The notes under the pieces are model-generated. The model made no database searches and was not told where the DNA came from. It saw nothing but the letters and a program-made list of their open reading frames with translations. Positions 33,514 to 42,752 of a stretch of DNA of 49,509 nt are shown piece by piece. The stretch comes from Prevotella sp. (GTDB taxonomy: Bacteria > Bacteroidota > Bacteroidia > Bacteroidales > Bacteroidaceae): NCBI GenBank assembly GCA_017627765.1, contig JAGAGD010000050.1, positions 1 through 49,509 of the forward strand. Direction: 5' to 3'. The first letter of the stretch is position 1. Each line of letters begins with the position of its first letter. Position numbers and translations under genes: made by a program.

Positions 33514-36045
33514 TTAAGAAAATGTAAGCACAGACTTCTCACCATCGAAATCAACAAAGATAGAATCTCCCACATTGATTTCTCCACTCAATATGCGCTC
33601 GCATATTCCGTCTTCAATATACTGCTGCAATGCTCGTTTCAGAGGGCGGGCACCAAATTGAACGTCATAGCCTTTCGTTGCAACATAATCTTTTGCTTTA
33701 TCGGAAACATTAACCTCGTATCCAATAGAATTTATACGCTTAATAATATTATTAAGTTCTATATCAACAATTTTTCTGATAGCATCATTGTCAAGCTGAT
33801 CGAATGTTACAATCTCGTCAAGACGGTTAAGAAATTCAGGGGCAAACTGTTTACTCAGACTCTTCTGAATAACAGAACGAGCATAAGCCTTATCTTCTTC
33901 ATTAATTCCGCTGCTACTATCTCTCTGAACTCCAAAACCGATGCCACGTCCAAACTCCTTCAATTGGCGAGTACCTGTATTAGACGTCATTATGATTATA
34001 GTATTACGGAAATCAACTAAACGACCATTACCATCTGTCAATCTACCATCGTCTAATACTTGCAGAAGCATGTTAAATACCGAAGGGTGAGCTTTTTCTA
34101 TTTCGTCTAGTAAAACTATCGAATAAGGACGCCTTCTAACACGTTCTGTAAGTTGTCCTCCCTCTTCATATCCCACATATCCAGGAGGAGCACCAACCAA
34201 CCTAGAAACATTGAAGCTCTCAGAGTATTCACTCATGTCCATTCTAATCAAATCATTTTCGCTTCCGAACATCTTCTCTGCAAGTTTTTTTGCGAGATAT
34301 GTCTTACCTACACCAGTTGGTCCTAAGAAAAGGAAAACACCTACTGGATGATTCGGATCACGAAGCCCTAAACGATTACGTTGTATAGCCTTTACAACTT
34401 TATCAATAGCATTGTCTTGAGCAACAACAGAAGATCGCAGTTCTGCGCCCATAGTGCGCAAGCGCGTGCTTTCTTCACTAGCAATGCGCTGAACAGGAAC
34501 ACCAGTCATTATAGAAACAACATTTGCAATATCCACATCAGTTACATCTTCTCTATTTTCATGATTTCCACTTGCCCACTCATCATTTAAGCGTTCAAGT
34601 TCTTGCTGAAGCTGAAGCTGACGGTCGCGATAGCTGGCAGCCAGTTCAAAATTCTGATTTTTAACAGCGTTTTGTTTCTTCAACTTAGTTTCTTCTATCT
34701 CCTTTTCTTTTTCCTCAATCTCGGGTGGGAAATGTGCATGCTGCAAGTGTATATGAGCTCCAGCCTCGTCAAGTGCATCAATTGCCTTATCAGGGAAAGC
34801 ACGATCAGTAACATATCGTGCTGTAAGGTCAACACATGCTTTTATTGCCTCTGGCGAATATGAAACATGATGATGGTTCTCATATCTATCTTTTATATTC
34901 TGCAAAATCTTGAGCGTTTCTTCAGCAGTTGAAGGTTCAACAACAACCTTTTGGAAACGACGCTCAAGAGCTCCATCTTTTTCTATACTATTGCGATATT
35001 CGTCTAGAGTTGTTGCTCCAATGCATTGAATAACGCCACGGGCCAAAGCTGGCTTCAAAATATTAGCAGCATCCATTGTACCAGGAGCGGAGCCAGCACC
35101 AATAATGGTATGAATCTCATCTATGAATACTATTAATTCGGGGTGCTGCTCTATCTCATTAATGAGAGCCTTTATTCTTTCCTCAAACTGTCCTCTATAC
35201 TTAGTTCCTGCAACAATAGAAGTCATATCAAGACTTACTACGCGCTTATTATATAATATTGGCGAAGTCTTATGTGCAACGATTAGTTGTGCCAAACCTT
35301 CAACTATGGCACTCTTACCAACTCCAGGTTCACCTATAAGTATAGGGTTGTTTTTCTTGCGACGGCAAAGAATCTCCATAACACGCTGCATTTCCTTTTC
35401 TCTACCGACTATAGGGTCAAGTTTCCCTTCTGCAGCAGCACTTGTCAAATCTGTAGAAAACTTATCAAGTACTGGTGTTTGTTCGCTTTGTTTACGTTGT
35501 TTTGTAGCTGTAGCCGTTGAAGATGTCTGCTTGTTCGATTCTGTTTTCTGATCTGAATCAAACATTTCCTCATCTTCATCTGGAATGTCAACACCACCCT
35601 TTGGAAGTGACGTTTGATGCTTTAAATAATCTAATGTATCTTCGTATGTCATTTCGTTTTCATTTAAAATCAGTTTAGCTGCATTGTCTGAACGGTCATG
35701 AAGGATTGCAAGCAACAAATGTTGCGTATCAATAATATCAGTATGCTGAAGCCTTGCCTCAAGCACTGCTAGTTTTAAAATGTTACTTGCCTGAGTATTG
35801 AGAACAAGTTCATTAGTATTAACAATTTCAATATTGTCATTACGTACTTTTTCTTCTAGACTATACTTTATTGCTTGTTTATTAATATTGCAATATTCAA
35901 ACAAATCGTTAATAATTCCGTCACGCTCACGGAGAAGAGCAATAAGTAGATGCTCAGGCCCTACACTTGAACTTGCAAGCCTAATTGCTTCTTCCCTGCT
36001 AAATGAAAGAATCTTAGATACTGCTGGTGAAAATTGACTTGCCAT
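33514..36045 (-). CDS. clpC: ATP-dependent Clp protease ATP-binding subunit ClpC
   Basis: AAA+ unfoldase that feeds proteins to ClpP. The 843 residues contain a double Clp-N domain (about 3-145), an acidic/Gln-rich linker (about 150-190), AAA1 with GEPGVGKS (about 237-244), a middle domain with a UVR-like motif (about 450-490) that separates ClpC from ClpA/ClpB, AAA2 with GPTGVGKT (about 575-582), and a C-terminal D2-small domain. A GIGFG tripeptide-type loop near 690 fits ClpP docking. It lies 97 nt after the DUF5687 gene; no promoter consensus is seen in that gap, so co-transcription is possible. Confidence 0.94.
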   Translation of the reverse strand: MASQFSPAVSKILSFSREEAIRLASSSVGPEHLLIALLRERDGIINDLFEYCNINKQAIKYSLEEKVRNDNIEIVNTNELVLNTQASNILKLAVLEARLQHTDIIDTQHLLLAILHDRSDNAAKLILNENEMTYEDTLDYLKHQTSLPKGGVDIPDEDEEMFDSDQKTESNKQTSSTATATKQRKQSEQTPVLDKFSTDLTSAAAEGKLDPIVGREKEMQRVMEILCRRKKNNPILIGEPGVGKSAIVEGLAQLIVAHKTSPILYNKRVVSLDMTSIVAGTKYRGQFEERIKALINEIEQHPELIVFIDEIHTIIGAGSAPGTMDAANILKPALARGVIQCIGATTLDEYRNSIEKDGALERRFQKVVVEPSTAEETLKILQNIKDRYENHHHVSYSPEAIKACVDLTARYVTDRAFPDKAIDALDEAGAHIHLQHAHFPPEIEEKEKEIEETKLKKQNAVKNQNFELAASYRDRQLQLQQELERLNDEWASGNHENREDVTDVDIANVVSIMTGVPVQRIASEESTRLRTMGAELRSSVVAQDNAIDKVVKAIQRNRLGLRDPNHPVGVFLFLGPTGVGKTYLAKKLAEKMFGSENDLIRMDMSEYSESFNVSRLVGAPPGYVGYEEGGQLTERVRRRPYSIVLLDEIEKAHPSVFNMLLQVLDDGRLTDGNGRLVDFRNTIIIMTSNTGTRQLKEFGRGIGFGVQRDSSSGINEEDKAYARSVIQKSLSKQFAPEFLNRLDEIVTFDQLDNDAIRKIVDIELNNIIKRINSIGYEVNVSDKAKDYVATKGYDVQFGARPLKRALQQYIEDGICERILSGEINVGDSIFVDFDGEKSVLTFS

Positions 36046-36142
36046 TGTGTTTATTTGGGTGTTAAGTTTAAAATATATTTATTCCTAATAATAATAAATA
36101 TTATAGGTAATATAATAAAAGCAAAAAGCGTGCCAAAACCAA

Positions 36143-37669
36143 TTATCTTGATGCTCTAAACCCTTCCATATTGACATATCTGTGCTTCATCAAGCGAACA
36201 TAAATATTCTTAAGCCATAAACGATGAAGAGAAATAAATGTCAGACCTATAACCAAAAAGATAATATAGGCTATAGTATCTGAAAAAAGATAATAGAACA
36301 AATAGAGCAAAACAATAGGAACAGTGAATACAGCTAATGAAGCAATTGCCTGAACGTAGTTATTATCCATGTTGCCTTTTCCTAAAAATTTTGAGTTTAG
36401 AGGAAGCGTCTGCTTATTGTAGATAGAGAATTGCATATAAGAGAAATGGATAACACCCGCAGAGAAAAACATTACAGATAGCAACATTAATATAGTATAC
36501 TTACCCATTATCACTGTAGGAATCAACAGAACAAATGGCACTATCAGCATTGATGTATAGAAATAATACTTAGCTGTAAGCAATGATAATATATTTTCGC
36601 GATGAACCATCAGCCCATCAATATAGTTTCCTTCTGCACTCATAGTTCTCACAAGTATCATAGAACCATATACAGAGAAACAATATACCAACAGAAAATA
36701 TTCCATAAATCTATTGTCATATATATCAGTAAATGCAATAGCAAGACTGAACAACAAGACAAAGGTATTTGAGAATATCAGATTCTTACGTACTATTTTA
36801 TTTCTCATTGCACTCTTTGCTTCAAGTTTCATATATTCTCCTATTATTCCAAAACGATTAAAGAAAGTAAACTGACTAACATGCTTTAACTTTGTTTCTT
36901 CAACATGAGACAGTTCACTCCATACTGAAATGTTTTGAATGATTCTATTTATATAGACTACAACAACAAAAACAGCAATTATTACAACCCATGCCAGCAA
37001 TCGCGGAATAACCAGGTAATATCCTAAACCTGCATAAAGATCACAAAGTTCTGAAAAACCACTATCTTTTCCTATATACCATGGTGAGAAAATTATTGCA
37101 TAAACAACGGCAGGGGCAATCCACCACAATATATGACGATTGATCAAAGCCCTTATTATAAGATACCACTGGCTATTTGCCAAAATAAGCAGATATAGAC
37201 TTAGCAAGAAAAGCAATGTTGTCCCAACGCCCTCAGAGAACACAACTGACATTATAGAGAAAGGAATGAACAACGCAAACCATGTTAGATTACCCCATGA
37301 AAACAATGAAGTGGCTATGAAACTATCAATACATGATGAGCGCGGAATTGGCATTAGCACATATGGCTTTACCAACTGCGACGGAGTTTGCTGAACAATA
37401 AAGCGTGAGAAAAAATCAATAACCAAGATAAATGGCATGAAACCATATATTAGTTCACATGGCGTAACCGAATCACTAGAATTTGCTATCATTGCTAATG
37501 TAACAGCAAAAAACATGAGATAAAGCAACGTAAGAACTACTCCGAAATAGGCGAAAAACTTAGCTGCCCTATTTTGAGCAAATGCAGGATGACGTTTCTC
37601 TGACAGTTTCTGATGATAACGTATTGTCTTTAACAGACTAATATATTGTCGAAATGATTTAATTGCCAT
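36143..37669 (-). CDS. DUF5687 family multi-pass membrane protein
   Basis: A 508-residue integral membrane protein with about ten to twelve hydrophobic spans and a basic N-terminal cytoplasmic start (IRYHQKLSEKRHPAFAQNRA). The start and the segment VQQTPSQLVKPYVLMPIP (about 91-108) match the DUF5687 family, which resembles ABC-type permease subunits. In many Bacteroidetes such a protein is next to an ABC ATPase gene; none is here. It sits 27 nt after a LolA-like gene and before clpC. A transport role is inferred from architecture only. Confidence 0.8.
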   Translation of the reverse strand: MAIKSFRQYISLLKTIRYHQKLSEKRHPAFAQNRAAKFFAYFGVVLTLLYLMFFAVTLAMIANSSDSVTPCELIYGFMPFILVIDFFSRFIVQQTPSQLVKPYVLMPIPRSSCIDSFIATSLFSWGNLTWFALFIPFSIMSVVFSEGVGTTLLFLLSLYLLILANSQWYLIIRALINRHILWWIAPAVVYAIIFSPWYIGKDSGFSELCDLYAGLGYYLVIPRLLAWVVIIAVFVVVVYINRIIQNISVWSELSHVEETKLKHVSQFTFFNRFGIIGEYMKLEAKSAMRNKIVRKNLIFSNTFVLLFSLAIAFTDIYDNRFMEYFLLVYCFSVYGSMILVRTMSAEGNYIDGLMVHRENILSLLTAKYYFYTSMLIVPFVLLIPTVIMGKYTILMLLSVMFFSAGVIHFSYMQFSIYNKQTLPLNSKFLGKGNMDNNYVQAIASLAVFTVPIVLLYLFYYLFSDTIAYIIFLVIGLTFISLHRLWLKNIYVRLMKHRYVNMEGFRASR

Positions 37670-37696
37670 AAAGTCATTGTTTAGTTTAATTTTTGT

Positions 37697-38320
37697 TTAT
37701 CTCAAATCAATTACTTCTGCCTTAGGGAAATCTTTTGACTTAAAAACAAATTTAGAGTCACTCAACTGAGCATACTTAAAATTCTTAATCGTAATAGTAG
37801 ACCATTTCCCGCCTTGTTTCATTTTTATCTGGGTCGGAAGATAGTTGGCTTTGCTTATTGTAATATACATTTCCTGTATAGATTTACCTGAAGTAATAGC
37901 TTTCAGATACACCTGATAACTATTGCCTTTCTGCACCATAGACAATTTATACCCTTTCTTATACATTGTTATATATCTGTAAGGATTCATCTGCGCCTGC
38001 TGCTCTACCGATGGATTGCTCACATTAACTTCATTGCTAGAAACCATATAGGTCCATTGGGTCTTACCGTTAAACCATGTTGTTGCTTTTGGCGTATGAG
38101 CATAGAACTTATTACCTTTCATTGCTATAGAGCCAGAAATTGCTCCAACATTACCAGAAGTAATCGTAAAGTTTGCTGTAGCACCACCTTTTCGCTGTAG
38201 GTTGGACGCCACCTTATCTAGAATCTGACGGGCTTTTGACGCATTCTGGGCACTAACTTCAAGTGACAAAAACAAAAAAGTAAAAACCGCCATGTAATAT
38301 ATTAAAATATTTTTCTTCAT
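37697..38320 (-). CDS. LolA-like outer-membrane lipoprotein carrier
   Basis: A 207-residue periplasmic protein with a signal peptide (1-24, ending EVSAQ). The mature part shows the LolA-like beta-barrel pattern: NFTITSGN (about 50-57), FYAHTPKATTWFNGKTQWTY (72-91) and a late GKWSTITIKNFKY. The fold shields lipid chains of lipoproteins between the inner and outer membranes. It lies 110 nt after ftsK, a pairing I know from other Bacteroidetes. The family is divergent, so the carrier role is likely but not certain. Confidence 0.83.
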   Translation of the reverse strand: MKKNILIYYMAVFTFLFLSLEVSAQNASKARQILDKVASNLQRKGGATANFTITSGNVGAISGSIAMKGNKFYAHTPKATTWFNGKTQWTYMVSSNEVNVSNPSVEQQAQMNPYRYITMYKKGYKLSMVQKGNSYQVYLKAITSGKSIQEMYITISKANYLPTQIKMKQGGKWSTITIKNFKYAQLSDSKFVFKSKDFPKAEVIDLR

Positions 38321-38430
38321 GTCTTACTATTAATTAAAGATATAAAACTCTATATTTATTAGTCATTATATAAATTCATCAATTAAACACAATTTATAAA
38401 CCTAAAGAGAATTGAGAATTGCAAACTACT

Positions 38431-40842
38431 CTACTTTACATTTTCTAGTAACGCCATAAGACTGCTCTCATCCTGAATAAGCACTTCACGTGGTTTTCCT
38501 CCATGCGCTTCGCCGACAATTCCTGCTTTTTCAAGCTGGTCCATAAGTCTTCCTGCTCGGTTATAACCTATAGAGAAGCGACGTTGAATCATACTTGTTG
38601 AACCTTGTTGGGTAGAAACTACTGAACGCGCAGCATCCATGAAGAGCGGATCTAATGAACCCATATCCATAGAACCTCCACCGATGTTACCAGCATTGTC
38701 AGCTGCAGGTTCTGGCAACTCATAAGGAGAAGTTGGTCCTGGCTGATTGCAAATATATTCGTTGATTGCCTCAACCTCTGGCGTATCAATGAATGCACAT
38801 TGGACACGCACAGGCTCGCTTCCGTTTATAATAAGCATATCACCACGTCCAACAAGCTGGTCAGCACCAGGACGGTCAAGTATTGTTCGAGAATCAATCA
38901 TTGCACTAACTCTGAAAGCCATACGTCCAGGGAAGTTTGCCTTAATTGTACCTGTAATAATATTTGTTGTAGGACGCTGCGTTGCAATTACCATGTGAAT
39001 ACCTACAGCTCTAGCCAGCTGCGCAATTCTGGCAATAGGCAATTCTATTTCCTTTCCTGCTGTCATAATCAAATCTCCAAACTCGTCAATTACAACAACA
39101 ATATACGGCATATAGTCGTGTCCATCAGTCAGTTTCAGCCTACGATTAACAAACTTGTCGTTATATTCTTTAATATTCTTTGCGCCAGCAGCCTTCAATA
39201 AGTCATATCTCTGATCCATCAATGTGCAAAGACTCTTAAGAGTTCTTACAACCTTAGTAACATCTGTAATTATCGGTTCATCATCGTCATCAACAGAGGC
39301 CATAAAGTGATCAGCGATTGGCATATATGGACTAAATTCCACTTTTTTCGGGTCTATAAGCACAAACTTAAGTTCATTTGGATGCTTCTTATACAAGAGT
39401 GATGTTATTATAGCATTAAGTCCTACAGATTTACCCTGACCAGTTGCACCTGCAACAAGCAAATGTGGAATCTTTGCAAGGTCAACCATATACACTTCAT
39501 TTGTAATTGTTTTACCCAAAGCTATAGGCAGCTCCATCTTTGATTCCTGGAATTTTCTTGAATTGAGAATACTTTCCATTGAGACAATATTTGCCTTTGC
39601 ATTAGGGACCTCTATGCCTATTGTTCCTTTACCTGGAATAGGAGCAATAATTCTCACACCTTTAGCAGCAAGATTAAGAGCCAGATCATCACTTAGACTT
39701 CGTATGCGCGAGATTCTGATTCCTTCAGCAGGAGTTATTTCATAAAGAGTTATTGTAGGTCCAACTGTAGCATCAATCTTACTGATTTCCACCTTAAAAC
39801 TTTTCAGGACTTCAATAATCCTATCTTTCTTCCTAATCAAATCCTCTTTATCAACAACAGGAGCACTGCCGCCATCATATTTTTCTAGCAAATCAAGTGT
39901 AGGATATTTATACCTTGTGAACGGTTCTTTAGGGTTTATCGGTGAATTGTTATCACCGGTCTGAGAAACATTATCTCCTTTTGCTTCTTCTTCATCCTTA
40001 GCAACAGTAATCGTCATGCCAGGATCAGAATCATTTGAACCCGAATTGTCATTCGCAGCAGAAACATCTTCCACACCTCCATGCAGCGAAACTGGCTTAC
40101 TTATTATTTCTTCTTCATAATTATCTGCAACAATACCTTTATCAGCACCATCATCTGCCCCAGCCTCATTTACAGGATTAGCATTATTCTTTATTGTGAA
40201 CTTAACTTTTTTCAAATAGCGTGTAGGGTTAAGGACATTCCTTATAACCGTAATTGTCTCAGAACTTAAATATACCAGAAATACTATTGCTATTAGAGAC
40301 AATATTACTATCAGACCAGGAACACCAACAACATTTTCAATACACTGCGACACATATAAGCCATGACCGCCACCAGGATTAAAGACTTTATCTGGAAAAA
40401 CAGGGACTAAAAATCTTGCAAAAAACACAGAAGTCCACAACATTACAACAGAAAGACATAAGAACCATTTTAGCAATCTAAGCTTTGTCCAAACCTCCAT
40501 TTGCTTCAATCCTGCAATGAAAATAAAAACAGGTATTAGAAACGCCGAGTAACCAAAACACTTAGTAATGAAAAAGTATGACACCAAGGCTCCCAACGAG
40601 CCACAAACATTTTGAAAACTACGATCAACATTCCTCACTTCACCTGGTCTTAAATCAAGCAAAAGACTTTGGTCAGCCTCTCCTGTAGACAGGTAAGAAA
40701 CAAACGATATCAACATCAGCACAGCAAGCAACATTACAAAAAGCCCTACAAGAAAATTTGTTTTCTCGCTCAGGAAAATTTCTTTCATACTTGGTGCTGA
40801 CGACTTAGCTTTACGTCTATTTTGAATTTTCTTCTTAGCCAT
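38431..40842 (-). CDS. ftsK: DNA translocase FtsK
   Basis: Septal DNA pump that clears and aligns chromosome ends during division. The 803 residues, from the ATG at 40840-40842, include a basic N-terminus (MAKKKIQNRRKAK), four membrane spans (about 28-200), an acidic linker (about 225-300), the RecA-like motor with Walker A GATGQGKS (about 464-471) and a C-terminal gamma winged-helix domain (about 730-795: STSMIQRRFSIGYNRAGRL). The frame continues 6 codons upstream to a TTG at 40860, but the ATG fits the family better. Two -7-type boxes lie at 40858-40865 and 40869-40876. Confidence 0.96.
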   Translation of the reverse strand: MAKKKIQNRRKAKSSAPSMKEIFLSEKTNFLVGLFVMLLAVLMLISFVSYLSTGEADQSLLLDLRPGEVRNVDRSFQNVCGSLGALVSYFFITKCFGYSAFLIPVFIFIAGLKQMEVWTKLRLLKWFLCLSVVMLWTSVFFARFLVPVFPDKVFNPGGGHGLYVSQCIENVVGVPGLIVILSLIAIVFLVYLSSETITVIRNVLNPTRYLKKVKFTIKNNANPVNEAGADDGADKGIVADNYEEEIISKPVSLHGGVEDVSAANDNSGSNDSDPGMTITVAKDEEEAKGDNVSQTGDNNSPINPKEPFTRYKYPTLDLLEKYDGGSAPVVDKEDLIRKKDRIIEVLKSFKVEISKIDATVGPTITLYEITPAEGIRISRIRSLSDDLALNLAAKGVRIIAPIPGKGTIGIEVPNAKANIVSMESILNSRKFQESKMELPIALGKTITNEVYMVDLAKIPHLLVAGATGQGKSVGLNAIITSLLYKKHPNELKFVLIDPKKVEFSPYMPIADHFMASVDDDDEPIITDVTKVVRTLKSLCTLMDQRYDLLKAAGAKNIKEYNDKFVNRRLKLTDGHDYMPYIVVVIDEFGDLIMTAGKEIELPIARIAQLARAVGIHMVIATQRPTTNIITGTIKANFPGRMAFRVSAMIDSRTILDRPGADQLVGRGDMLIINGSEPVRVQCAFIDTPEVEAINEYICNQPGPTSPYELPEPAADNAGNIGGGSMDMGSLDPLFMDAARSVVSTQQGSTSMIQRRFSIGYNRAGRLMDQLEKAGIVGEAHGGKPREVLIQDESSLMALLENVK

Positions 40843-40857
40843 TATTCTGTTTCTTTG

Positions 40858-40876
40858 CAAATTTACTGCAAAAGTA
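40858..40876 (-). promoter_or_regulatory. Candidate -7 boxes for ftsK
   Basis: Minus-strand TAAATTTG (40858-40865) and TACTTTTG (40869-40876) both fit TAnnTTTG. The second gives the more reasonable leader, about 20 nt. Neither has a TTTG at the -33 distance. Confidence 0.4.
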
Positions 40877-40920
40877 ACTGAAAAAAATCATAAAAGAACA
40901 TATTTTCGCAACTTTTTTCC

Positions 40921-40928
40921 TAATTTTG
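40921..40928 (+). promoter_or_regulatory. Candidate -7 box for the exonuclease-rlmI-tilS operon
   Basis: TAATTTTG lies 18 nt before the ATG, predicting an almost leaderless transcript. A clear -33 TTTG is missing. The region is divergent with the ftsK start. Confidence 0.45.
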
Positions 40929-40945
40929 CAACTTGTAAGAAATAA

Positions 40946-41605
40946 ATGACAAAAATAATATATAATCACATCAACAAGAATTGGATAAGCAAGTATCCAA
41001 TTGTAAAGTTTTCAGGACGCATAGTTGTTGTTTTAAATGCGCAAGAAGCTGACAAGGCTGTCAGTTTCCTTTTATCACAGCCTCTACTTGGAATTGATAC
41101 AGAAACTCGCCCTTCGTTTAAAAAAGGAAAACAAAACAATGTTGCCTTACTACAAGTATCTACACCTGAGGTTTGTTTCCTTTTCAGACTCAATATAATA
41201 GGAATGACTGATTCCATTATCAGGCTGCTCGAAAATAAAGATGTTGTTAAGGTTGGAGTTTCGCTAAATGACGATTTAAGATTACTTCACAAGAATGGGG
41301 AATTTGAACCTGGAAGTTTTATTGATTTACAAAATTGTATAAACAACATAGGAATTGAAGACAAAAGTTTGCAAAAACTTTATGCAAACCTATTTCATAA
41401 ACGCATCACTAAGGGACAACAACTTTCTAATTGGGAAGCAGACATTTTGACTGAAAGCCAAAAGCTATATGCAGCAACAGATGCTTGGGCTTGCATAAAT
41501 ATATACAAAGAATTTAAACGATTATCAGAAACTGGTGATTACCAACTAATTAAAGAAGAAACAGACAATAATGAATTATCCGAAAGTATATCTAAAGAGA
41601 GGTAA
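40946..41605 (+). CDS. RNase D-like 3'-5' exonuclease domain protein
   Basis: A 219-residue single-domain nuclease of the DEDDy group. The acidic motifs are Asp51 and Glu53 in GIDTETRPSF, Asp110 in VSLNDDLRLL, and the Tyr175-x3-Asp179 motif in LYAATDAWA. No HRDC domains follow, so it is shorter than RNase D and acts as a stand-alone exonuclease of unknown substrate, either RNA or DNA. Its 3' end overlaps the next gene by 35 nt, so the two are tightly coupled. The frame is followed by genes for rRNA methylation and tRNA modification, which fits an RNA-related role. Confidence 0.9.
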   Translation: MTKIIYNHINKNWISKYPIVKFSGRIVVVLNAQEADKAVSFLLSQPLLGIDTETRPSFKKGKQNNVALLQVSTPEVCFLFRLNIIGMTDSIIRLLENKDVVKVGVSLNDDLRLLHKNGEFEPGSFIDLQNCINNIGIEDKSLQKLYANLFHKRITKGQQLSNWEADILTESQKLYAATDAWACINIYKEFKRLSETGDYQLIKEETDNNELSESISKER

Positions 41606-42752
41606 AGAAGAAAGCTTAAAACGCTACCATCCATGGGTTTTCTCTGGTGCAATACACCACCTTGACAACGTCAACGAAGGAGACATAGTGGAAGTTTTAA
41701 AAGCAGATGGCGACTTTATCGCCATAGGTCACTATCAGATTGGTTCCATTGCTGTCAGAGTCCTTTCTTTTGAAAATATAAGTATTGATGATGACTTTTG
41801 GAAATCACGACTAACTGAAGCTTTCAAAGCTCGTTTAGCAATAGGAATTGCCGACAAACCAAATAATTCCACATACCGTCTTGTTCATGGAGAAGGCGAC
41901 AACCTGCCTGGATTAGTAATTGACTGTTATGGAAAGACTGCGGTAATGCAGGCTCACAGTGTAGGAATGCATTTACAACGCAAAACAATAGCCAAAACAC
42001 TCATTGACGTTATGCAAGGCAGAATTGAGAATGTCTTTTACAAAAGTGAGACAACTCTGCCATTTAAGGCAGACTTGGGACAGGAAAATGGTTTTATTAT
42101 TGGCGGAAGCAACGACAACTATTCTTTAGAGAACGGGCTAAAATTTCATGTAGACTGGCTAAAAGGTCAAAAGACAGGTTTCTTTATCGACCAGAGAGAG
42201 AACAGGAGTCTACTTGAACAATATGCAAAAGACAGAAATGTACTGAACATGTTTTGCTATACGGGAGGATTCTCTTTTTATGCTATGAGAGGCGAAGCAA
42301 AACTTGTACATTCTGTTGACAGTAGTGAAAAAGCCATTGAACTTACAAACAAGAATGTGTCACTTAATTTTCCTGACGACAATCGCCATCAGGCTTTCTG
42401 CGAAGATGCATTCAAGTTTTTAGACAATACCCCAACAAATTATAATTTGATTATCTTAGACCCTCCAGCTTTTGCTAAGCACCGTTCAGCACTACGCAAT
42501 GCCTTAAAAGGATATACGCGACTGAACATGAAAGCTTTTGAGCATATAGACAAAGGAGGTATACTCTTTACATTCAGTTGCAGTCAAGTTGTAACGAAAG
42601 ACAACTTCCGCAACGCAGTGTTTACGGCAGCAGCACAAGCTGGCAGGAAAGTACGCATATTGCATCAGCTGCATCAGCCAGCCGACCACCCTATTAACAT
42701 CTATCATCCCGAAGGAGAATATCTAAAGGGACTTGTCCTTTATGTCGAATAA
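41571..42752 (+). CDS. rlmI: Class I SAM-dependent rRNA methyltransferase (RlmI-like)
   Basis: Predicted 23S rRNA cytosine-C5 methyltransferase. The 393 residues contain an N-terminal PUA-like RNA-binding domain (about 1-75, VYLKRGKEESLKRYHPWVFS), an EEHEE-type linker region, and a Rossmann SAM domain with VLNMFCYTGGFSF (about 224-236), LDPPAFAKHR and a catalytic-type FSCSQ. Length and order match RlmI/YccW. It overlaps the exonuclease gene by 35 nt and the tilS start by 11 nt, forming a compact operon. The exact target nucleotide is inferred from E. coli. Confidence 0.9.
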   Translation: MNYPKVYLKRGKEESLKRYHPWVFSGAIHHLDNVNEGDIVEVLKADGDFIAIGHYQIGSIAVRVLSFENISIDDDFWKSRLTEAFKARLAIGIADKPNNSTYRLVHGEGDNLPGLVIDCYGKTAVMQAHSVGMHLQRKTIAKTLIDVMQGRIENVFYKSETTLPFKADLGQENGFIIGGSNDNYSLENGLKFHVDWLKGQKTGFFIDQRENRSLLEQYAKDRNVLNMFCYTGGFSFYAMRGEAKLVHSVDSSEKAIELTNKNVSLNFPDDNRHQAFCEDAFKFLDNTPTNYNLIILDPPAFAKHRSALRNALKGYTRLNMKAFEHIDKGGILFTFSCSQVVTKDNFRNAVFTAAAQAGRKVRILHQLHQPADHPINIYHPEGEYLKGLVLYVE

